12,480 bases of DNA from Clostridia bacterium (GTDB lineage Bacteria; Bacillota_A; Clostridia; Oscillospirales; CAG-272). The DNA lies in NCBI GenBank assembly GCA_017472105.1, contig JAFUQY010000231.1:1-12480 (forward strand), given 5' to 3'. Of this stretch, positions 7,910-12,480 are shown piece after piece. The notes beneath the pieces are model-generated. The model ran no database searches. It had not been told where the DNA came from and worked only from the letters and a program-made list of their open reading frames with translations. The first letter of the stretch is position 1, and each line of letters opens with the position of its first letter. The position numbers and the translations under genes are program-made.

Positions 7910-8545
7910 TTATCGGTATTTTGCGGCAAGTTCGCATACAGCCGCCGCGTTTCTGGTGATGGTATCAAAATCGCCCGCTTCGATCAGCTTGTCATCGGCA
8001 ATGAAACTGCCGCCGCAGCAGACGACGTTTTTCAGGGAGAGGTAATCGCCCGCATTTGCCATGGTGACGCCGCCTGTGGGCATGAATCTGACCATGGAAT
8101 ACGGTGCGGACACGGCTTTGAGCAGTTTTGTACCGCCTGCCGCTTCTGCCGGGAAGAATTTGACAAAATCCAGTCCGAGCTCCAGTGCCGCTTCGATTTC
8201 GGTGGGAGTCATGATGCCGGGAACCATGGTGACTGCCTTGCGCTGTGCTTCCCTGACGATCTTCGGATTGAGTCCGGGTGCGACGATGAACGCTGAACCG
8301 GCTGAGATCGCATCATCCAGTGCGCGGAGGGTGAGTACGGTTCCGGCGCCAACGGTCATATCGGGATGAGCGTCGAGCATACGCCGGATGGATTCTGCCG
8401 CCGCGTCCGTCCGGAAGGTGATTTCCGCAGTCCGGATGCCGCCTTTGACGAGTGCATCTGCGAGCGGAGCGGCTTTTTGCGGATCGGAAATTCTGATGAC
8501 GGGGACGATGGCGGTTTCGTAAAGAATTTTCTGTAATGCAGTCAT
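7910..8545 (-). CDS. eda: KDPG/KHG aldolase
   Basis: 211 residues. This class I aldolase splits 2-keto-3-deoxy-6-phosphogluconate into pyruvate and glyceraldehyde-3-phosphate (Entner-Doudoroff and hexuronate breakdown); some members act on 4-hydroxy-2-oxoglutarate or the galactonate analogue. The Schiff-base Lys is K129 in GLDFVKFFPAE and the partner Glu is E41 in TAEITFRT, equivalent to K133 and E45 of the E. coli enzyme. MPTGGV (about 154-159) and CCGGSF (about 176-181) form the phosphate-binding end of the barrel. No other uronate or gluconate gene is in the window. No proper Shine-Dalgarno sequence precedes the ATG: the nearest GGAG is 18 bases upstream inside a hairpin arm. In-frame upstream codons offer no alternative start. 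It begins a tight run of five genes. Confidence 0.93.
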   Translation of the reverse strand: MTALQKILYETAIVPVIRISDPQKAAPLADALVKGGIRTAEITFRTDAAAESIRRMLDAHPDMTVGAGTVLTLRALDDAISAGSAFIVAPGLNPKIVREAQRKAVTMVPGIMTPTEIEAALELGLDFVKFFPAEAAGGTKLLKAVSAPYSMVRFMPTGGVTMANAGDYLSLKNVVCCGGSFIADDKLIEAGDFDTITRNAAAVCELAAKYR

Positions 8546-8550
8546 GATTC

Positions 8551-8596
8551 TTATAAAACGATACTCCGGTGCAAGCAGATGTCACACCGGAATATC
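8551..8596 (-). terminator. Hairpin plus T-run between the M18 peptidase and eda
   Basis: In the RNA, GATATTCCGGTG (8596-8585) pairs with CACCGGAGTATC (8571-8560) over 12 bp with one G-U pair, around a 13-base loop, followed by GTTTTATAAG. This fits a rho-independent terminator of the aminopeptidase gene, although the loop is large and the T-run is only four. It ends about 14 bases before the eda ATG, so it may instead act as an attenuator or mRNA-stabilising stem. Confidence 0.55.
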
Positions 8597-8621
8597 AGAC
8601 AATTATCGTATTAAGGCGCGA

Positions 8622-10034
8622 TTACTTGCAGAATGCGGAGAATGCGCGGTGGGTTTCGTACAGGTCGGACTTGGAGATGAGCTCGAAGGGAGCGTGCATG
8701 CAGAGAACCGGAACACCGACGTCGATGGTCTGGATGTTGTGGTTTGCGATGTACTTTGCAACGGTACCGCCGCCGCCCTGGTCAACCTTACCGAGTTCAG
8801 CGGTCTGCCACATAACGTTTGCGTCGTCGAGCATCTTGCGTACATAGCCTACGAATTCAGCGGATGCATCGTTGGTGCCGCCCTTACCGCCGGAACCGGT
8901 GTACTTGGACATACCTACGCCGCAGTGCAGGATGGAGGTGTTGCGCTTTTCGGAAACCTCGGGATAGTTGGGGTCGAAGCAAGCGGTAACGTCAGCGGAC
9001 AGGCACTTGGAGTTCATGCGGACAACATTGGTATTGCCGCCGAGGTTCTTTGCGAGCTCGTCGATGATATCGAACAGGAGGCAGCACTGCATACCGGAGA
9101 TACCGTCGGAACCGGTTTCTTCCTTGTCAGCGAGAACAGCCATACAGGTCTTTTCGGTATCGGGATTTTCAAACAGAGCGGTGAGGGAGGGATATGCGCA
9201 TACTCTGTCGTCGTGACCGTAGGAACCGATGAGCCATCTGTCCATACCGACGTCAGCGGCATTCTGAGCGGGAACGATGGAGATTTCAGCGCTCATGAAG
9301 TCGGATTCGGTGATGCCGTACTTTTCGTTGAGCATAATCATAACGTTGAGCTTAACCTTATCGGAAGCGGGAGTTACCTTGCCGTCTTCTTCGATGAAGG
9401 GAGAGGTAGCGAGAACAACATTGAGACCTTCGCCGGTGAATGCGGAGCCGAGAGGACGGGAGTTCTGGTCCTTTGCGAGGTGCGGGAGAAGGTCGGTGAT
9501 GCAGAATACGGGATCGCCGGGTTCGTCACCGATGCGGATGTCGACATTGGTGCCGTCAGCCTTGGTTACCACGCCGTGGATTGCAAGCGGAATGGTCGCC
9601 CACTGATACTTGCGGATACCGCCGTAGTAATGGGTCTTGAAGTAGCCGAAGCCTTCGTTTTCGTAAAGGGGATGCTGCTTGAGGTCAAGTCTGGGAGAGT
9701 CGATGTGGGACGCCATGATGTAAACGCCGTTTTCGATGTTCTCGGTGACGACCTTGATTGCGAACAGACCCATGCCTATGTTGTTGAGGTAGATCTTGTC
9801 GCCTGCCTTGACAGCGTCGCCGAGCTTGTATTCGGTGTAGCCGTTTGCTTCAAGGAGTTCGATGGATGCATTTACGCATTCTCTTTCGGTCTTGGACTTG
9901 TCAAGCCATGCGGTATAACCAGCCGCATATTCCTTCGCCTGAGCAAGTTCTTCGGGAGTCTTGAGTTCGAACGCATTCTTCTTTACATAGAAGAGTTCTT
10001 CTCTGAGGGTCTGACCCTTGGTCTTGTCTGCCAT
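8622..10034 (-). CDS. M18 family zinc aminopeptidase
   Basis: 470 residues, the expected length for peptidase family M18 (aspartyl aminopeptidase/aminopeptidase I type). These cytosolic, multimeric di-zinc enzymes remove N-terminal residues, often acidic ones, from peptides. Visible metal-site and catalytic residues: H110 in MASHIDSPRLDL, D275 in YGHDDRV, the acid pair E305/E306 in ADKEETGSDG, D348 in SADVTACFDP and H447 in LCMHAPFE. No signal peptide is present. The start at 10034 is preceded by AAAGGAAG. Its codons look like those of the ribosomal protein genes here (GGT, GTT, GCT frequent) and unlike those of the Sua5-type gene (GGA, GTC, GCG frequent), suggesting high expression. It lies 95 bases after the transglycosylase-like gene; that gap is AT-rich near the start, but I see no convincing -35/-10 pair. 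Substrate preference cannot be read from sequence. Confidence 0.93.
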   Translation of the reverse strand: MADKTKGQTLREELFYVKKNAFELKTPEELAQAKEYAAGYTAWLDKSKTERECVNASIELLEANGYTEYKLGDAVKAGDKIYLNNIGMGLFAIKVVTENIENGVYIMASHIDSPRLDLKQHPLYENEGFGYFKTHYYGGIRKYQWATIPLAIHGVVTKADGTNVDIRIGDEPGDPVFCITDLLPHLAKDQNSRPLGSAFTGEGLNVVLATSPFIEEDGKVTPASDKVKLNVMIMLNEKYGITESDFMSAEISIVPAQNAADVGMDRWLIGSYGHDDRVCAYPSLTALFENPDTEKTCMAVLADKEETGSDGISGMQCCLLFDIIDELAKNLGGNTNVVRMNSKCLSADVTACFDPNYPEVSEKRNTSILHCGVGMSKYTGSGGKGGTNDASAEFVGYVRKMLDDANVMWQTAELGKVDQGGGGTVAKYIANHNIQTIDVGVPVLCMHAPFELISKSDLYETHRAFSAFCK

Positions 10035-10129
10035 GATGATTCTTCCTTTCGGGTATATAATAAACTATTGAATATTCGAGTGGATAAGGGGAACATGATC
10101 CGCGCACATCACAGTATTCACATTCTTCA

Positions 10130-10741
10130 TCAGCTGTAATACAGACTCTGGTACAGCTCCACCGTTTCTTCGGCTTTTTCCACCTTTTCTCTTGCGTCGC
10201 TGTCGGGAATGCGGATCAGGTTGCCGTTTTCGTCGGTATTGCCGGCGTCTTTGCACCATGTCTCAACGGTATCCGTGTCGTAAAGGTACACGGACAGCAC
10301 GGTTTTCCATCGGCTGTGCTTGGTGAAGAGGTAGGAGAGGTAGTAGGTGCCGTACTTGATGTTTGTCTCGGGATCATACAGGATGCCGGTGTCCAGCTCT
10401 TCTCGCGTGATTGCGGTGAGGGATCGGAACGTCTCGGGCGTGAGCTGCATCAGTCCGATTCTGCCGTCGTCGGAAACCTTGTTGCTCTGGAATCCGCTGG
10501 TCTGGTGGATGACGGCGTAGACAACATACTCGGGAACGCCGTACTGCGCGGAATATTTCGTAACATACTCGGAATACTCGCGCGGGTGGCTTCTCAGATC
10601 CATCTGATGCCCGAGAAAATGGTAGGCATATCCGATGAGCAGGGAGAGCGCGAGGATGACGATGATGACTGCGCTCCGCTGCACTGCGTTTTTAAAATTC
10701 ATATGATTCGTATCGTTCTCCGCGGATTTTCCGGAGGGCAT
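10130..10741 (-). CDS. Membrane-anchored lytic-transglycosylase-fold protein lacking the catalytic Glu
   Basis: 203 residues from the ATG at 10741 (AAGGA 8 bases upstream; 50-base overlap with coaE), or 190 from the ATG at 10702 (11-base overlap, no good ribosome site). A single membrane segment (about 23-42) is followed by an extracellular soluble-lytic-transglycosylase (SLT) domain (about 53-200). Family scaffold is clear: REYSEYVTKYSAQYGVPEYVVYAVI, GLMQLTPETF (96-105) and LYDPETNIKYGTYYLSYL (121-138), each part of the usual SLT order. However, the catalytic position in the expected (I/V)-x-x-E-S-x-F motif reads VIHQTSGF, placing T81 where Glu belongs, and the usual AYNAG motif reads VYLYD (151-155). 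The reading frame is open with no sign of frameshift. Known homologues cleave peptidoglycan glycan strands; this one is inferred to bind but not cut. A short coaE-SLT pairing is common in Clostridia, to my recollection. Confidence 0.85.
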   Translation of the reverse strand: MPSGKSAENDTNHMNFKNAVQRSAVIIVILALSLLIGYAYHFLGHQMDLRSHPREYSEYVTKYSAQYGVPEYVVYAVIHQTSGFQSNKVSDDGRIGLMQLTPETFRSLTAITREELDTGILYDPETNIKYGTYYLSYLFTKHSRWKTVLSVYLYDTDTVETWCKDAGNTDENGNLIRIPDSDAREKVEKAEETVELYQSLYYS

Positions 10742-11345
10742 CGGCGCATTCCTTCACCCGGAGAAGCATAATCTCGTATTCGGCGTCGTTGGAGATGACA
10801 AAATCCGCGCGGTCTTCCAGTTCAGCCACGGTTTTCTGCACGGCGAGGCGTTTCTTTGCGTCGTCTTCGGACAGTCCGTCACGCCGGATGATGCGCCGGA
10901 TGAGGGTCTGTTCGGGAGCCGTAACGCACACAACCGCTTCGCACATGGCGTCAAATCCGCTTTCGAACAGGAGCGGCGCGTCGATGAGGACGATATCCGA
11001 GCCGTTTTTGTACAGTTCTGCGGCGATTTTCTTCGTTTCCTCGAGAATAAGAGCGTGCGTGATCCGGTTGAGATCGGCGAGTGCCTGTTTGTCCCCGGAG
11101 AAAACGAGCTTCCGCATGACGGCACGGTTGAGAGAATTGTCATCGTTTGCCGTTTCCCTGCCGAACCGCTCAACGAGCGCCTGCATACAGGGAGAAAGCG
11201 TATCCGACGGAGCGGTCATATCGCGGTAGACCTGATCGGTATCGACGGCGGGAATGCCGTACTGTGCAAAAATTTCCGACACGTAGCCCTTGCCCGCGCC
11301 GCTTCTTCCGCAAAGTCCGATCAGCATACAGCCGTTCTTTTTCAT
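10692..11345 (-). CDS. coaE: Dephospho-CoA kinase
   Basis: 217 residues, typical for CoaE, which phosphorylates the 3'-hydroxyl of dephospho-CoA with ATP as the last step of coenzyme A synthesis in the cytoplasm. The P-loop is GLCGRSGAGKGYV (10-22): K19 is present but the Ser/Thr that normally follows is G20. Further family marks are GIPAVDTDQVYRDMT, LNRITHALI and IVLIDAPLLFESG, then ISNDAEYE near the C-terminus. The ATG at 11345 is chosen because GGAGG lies 9 bases upstream and the P-loop follows directly; the longer open frame back to 11459 reads through the promoter and into the rpmA terminator. It is the first gene of a new unit with its own promoter, and its 3' end overlaps the transglycosylase-like gene. 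Confidence 0.93.
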   Translation of the reverse strand: MKKNGCMLIGLCGRSGAGKGYVSEIFAQYGIPAVDTDQVYRDMTAPSDTLSPCMQALVERFGRETANDDNSLNRAVMRKLVFSGDKQALADLNRITHALILEETKKIAAELYKNGSDIVLIDAPLLFESGFDAMCEAVVCVTAPEQTLIRRIIRRDGLSEDDAKKRLAVQKTVAELEDRADFVISNDAEYEIMLLRVKECADALRKIRGERYESYEF

Positions 11346-11377
11346 CAGTCCATACCTCCGCGATTTTACTACATGAT

Positions 11378-11406
11378 ATTTTACCACAAATATGCGTGAT
11401 TTGCAA
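11378..11406 (-). promoter_or_regulatory. Extended -10 sigma-A promoter for coaE
   Basis: On the minus strand, -35 TTGCAA (11401-11406), a 17-base spacer ending in TGG (an extended -10), and -10 TAAAAT (11378-11383). Transcription would start near 11371, about 26 bases before the coaE ATG, leaving room for the GGAGG site. Confidence 0.78.
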
Positions 11407-11435
11407 TATCTTTTGTGAATTTCACGCCTGAAAGC

Positions 11436-11468
11436 ACAAAAAAGCCACTCGATTTTCACCGAATGGCT
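11436..11468 (-). terminator. Rho-independent terminator of the rplU-prp-rpmA operon
   Basis: In the RNA, AGCCATTCG (11468-11460) pairs with CGAGTGGCT (11451-11443) over 9 bp with one G-U pair and an 8-base loop, and runs straight into TTTTTT. It starts 27 bases after the rpmA stop and separates that operon from the coaE promoter. Confidence 0.9.
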
Positions 11469-11494
11469 CCTCTGTCATAATGAAACGGGCGGAC

Positions 11495-11773
11495 TTATTC
11501 AGCGTAAACGCTGACCTGTCTTCTGCCTTTTGCGATGTTTTCAAACTTAACCTTGCCGTCGATAAGAGCGAACAGGGTATCGTCGGTACCACGACCAACG
11601 TTGTTGCCGGGATGGATGTGAGTACCTCTCTGGCGGATGATGATGTTGCCGGCGATTACTGCGGAACCGTCTGCCTTCTTCACGCCGAGACGCTTAGATT
11701 CGCTGTCACGTCCGTTCTTGGTAGAACCGACACCTTTCTTATGAGCGAAGAACTGTAAGCTGATTCTGATCAT
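11495..11773 (-). CDS. rpmA: 50S ribosomal protein L27 (Prp-processed precursor)
   Basis: 92 residues. L27 sits near the peptidyl transferase centre and its N-terminal tail reaches toward the P-site tRNA. The precursor starts [14 protein letters not shown]: the LQFFA motif followed by HKKG is the known Firmicutes cleavage site, with Prp cutting after the Ala of FFA to expose the functional tail. Conserved [17 protein letters not shown] and [16 protein letters not shown] follow. The ATG at 11773 has GGAGG 8 bases upstream; an upstream in-frame ATG (11788) would add only MEEIT and spoil the standard precursor. The gene for Prp lies directly upstream (32-base gap), and a strong terminator follows. 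Confidence 0.97.
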   Translation of the reverse strand: MIRISLQFFAHKKGVGSTKNGRDSESKRLGVKKADGSAVIAGNIIIRQRGTHIHPGNNVGRGTDDTLFALIDGKVKFENIAKGRRQVSVYAE

Positions 11774-11805
11774 TGTTATTTCCTCCATTTTTCAAGATAA
11801 TACCG

Positions 11806-12156
11806 TTACTCTTCTTTGGTATCCACGTCAAGAAACTCGTAATATTCTTCCGTAAGCTCGTTGATCTGGCAGAAATAGCCTTCGATCAGACCGGCTGCCG
11901 CGAAACGCTTTTTCTCGTCCTTCTCGTATTCGGGAAGAGCGGATTTGCATTTCACCGTGATATCGGTGGTTTCCTCGTCAATCGTGAAATCGACGGAACA
12001 CTCGTATGCAACCTCGAGCGTATTGATGATGAGCATCGTCATTGCTGACAGTGCCGCGCAGAGTACATCGTCGCCTTCCTCGCCGAAACCGGTGTGACCC
12101 GTTTCACGGAAGCCCCAGAATACTCCGTTTCTTCTCAGAAAAACAATCTTTGTCAA
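11806..12156 (-). CDS. prp: Ribosomal-processing cysteine protease Prp
   Basis: 116 residues, the usual size. Prp removes the N-terminal extension of L27 in Firmicutes and related bacteria, an essential step where studied (Staphylococcus aureus). The catalytic dyad fits H21 and C33 in ETGHTGFGEEGDDVLCAALS, one residue offset from H22/C34 of the S. aureus enzyme. The C-terminal half is acidic. The start codon is TTG at 12156, supported by GGAG 7 bases upstream; no ATG or GTG lies at a sensible place. It sits between rplU (36-base gap) and rpmA, the classical order, and its substrate motif is present in the neighbouring L27. Annotation pipelines may list it as YsxB or DUF464. Confidence 0.95.
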   Translation of the reverse strand: MTKIVFLRRNGVFWGFRETGHTGFGEEGDDVLCAALSAMTMLIINTLEVAYECSVDFTIDEETTDITVKCKSALPEYEKDEKKRFAAAGLIEGYFCQINELTEEYYEFLDVDTKEE

Positions 12157-12192
12157 AATTTCTCTCCGTAAAACCGTGAGCCGGCGTTTAAA

Positions 12193-12480
12193 TTAGAACG
12201 CGATCTTTTCGATCTGAACCTTGGTGTAAGGCTGTCTGTGACCGATCTTCTTCTTTTCGTTCTTCTTGGGTTTGTAGGTCATAACGTAGATCTTCTTGCC
12301 CTTGCCGTTCTTAACTACGTTTGCGGTAACAGAAGCACCTTCAACAGTGGGCTTGCCGGACTTGAATCCGTCGTCGGTAGCAACAGCGAGAACCTTATCA
12401 AAGGTAACCTTTTCGCCTTCTGCTGCTTCGAGCTTTTCGATGAAGATGATATCTCCTTCGTTAACCTTGTACTGCTTTCC
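12193..12480 (-). CDS. rplU: 50S ribosomal protein L21 (N-terminus beyond window)
   Basis: The visible 95 residues start [17 protein letters not shown] and end [15 protein letters not shown], matching bacterial L21, a 23S rRNA-binding protein of the large subunit. About seven N-terminal residues (the family's MYAIIETG-like start) lie past the right edge, as do the promoter and any L21 leader. The basic loop [15 protein letters not shown] is the rRNA-contacting region. It is the first gene of the rplU-prp-rpmA operon. Codon use is biased to GGT, GTT and GCT as expected of a highly expressed gene. Confidence 0.97.
   Translation of the reverse strand, partial: GKQYKVNEGDIIFIEKLEAAEGEKVTFDKVLAVATDDGFKSGKPTVEGASVTANVVKNGKGKKIYVMTYKPKKNEKKKIGHRQPYTKVQIEKIAF

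Noticed and set aside
10035..10129. Promoter upstream of the M18 gene
   Set aside because: The region is AT-rich with -10-like TATTAT/TATATA, and the 8-base palindrome GAATATTC lies nearby, but no -35 match falls at 16-18 bases. A separate promoter is possible but not supported.
8544..10139. 531-codon open frame on the plus strand
   Set aside because: Antisense shadow of the M18 aminopeptidase gene, with no domain signature and no ribosome site noted.
11346..11459. 38-residue N-terminal extension of coaE
   Set aside because: It would be translated from the terminator and promoter region; GGAGG and the P-loop place the start at 11345.
1..12480. Mobile elements, CRISPR arrays, tRNA/rRNA genes, riboswitches, defence genes
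   Set aside because: Both strands were read; I saw no direct-repeat arrays, transposase or integrase motifs, cloverleaf or T-box-like leaders, and intergenic gaps are short.

Overview
The window is a gene-dense stretch of chromosome in which every supported gene reads leftward (minus strand). It looks like an anaerobic Firmicute of the class Clostridia, perhaps an Oscillospirales or related gut lineage. The reasons are an rpmA product with the Firmicutes-type N-terminal extension together with its processing protease Prp, a SpoIID/LytB-domain protein, clear sigma-A type promoters and GGAGG-type ribosome binding sites. The lineage call is inference from gene content; no 16S or other marker is present.

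In transcription order (right to left): (1) rplU (5' end outside the window), prp and rpmA form the classical L21-Prp-L27 operon, closed by a strong rho-independent terminator at 11436-11468. (2) A good extended -10 promoter (11378-11406) starts a new unit: coaE, then an overlapping membrane-anchored lytic-transglycosylase-fold protein whose catalytic Glu is replaced, then an M18 aminopeptidase with codon usage like the ribosomal protein genes. (3) After a 12-bp hairpin (8560-8596) come eda (KDPG aldolase), prfA (RF1), a Sua5/YwlC threonylcarbamoyl-AMP synthase, a GH125 alpha-mannosidase and a ParC/GyrA-like topoisomerase subunit. These five are packed with gaps of 9-52 bases and probably share transcripts. 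(4) A separate promoter with a perfect -10 box (2073-2101) drives a two-gene envelope module: a small exported protein of unknown function and a translationally coupled SpoIID/LytB-domain protein with a SPOR-like region. The latter runs off the left edge.

Most of the window is housekeeping: translation (L21, L27, RF1, t6A modification), CoA synthesis, DNA topology and peptide or sugar catabolism. The points worth a second look are the apparently inactive lytic transglycosylase beside coaE, the P-loop of CoaE lacking its Ser/Thr, the exported two-gene module with its TTG-started second gene, the inverted repeats around that module's promoter, the hairpin jammed against the start of eda, and the natural alanine at the quinolone hotspot of the topoisomerase. 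I did not find a mobile element, CRISPR array, tRNA, rRNA or defence system. No intergenic stretch exceeds 300 bases; the largest (about 140-150 bases, at 2028-2166 and 11346-11494) hold the promoters and terminator described.
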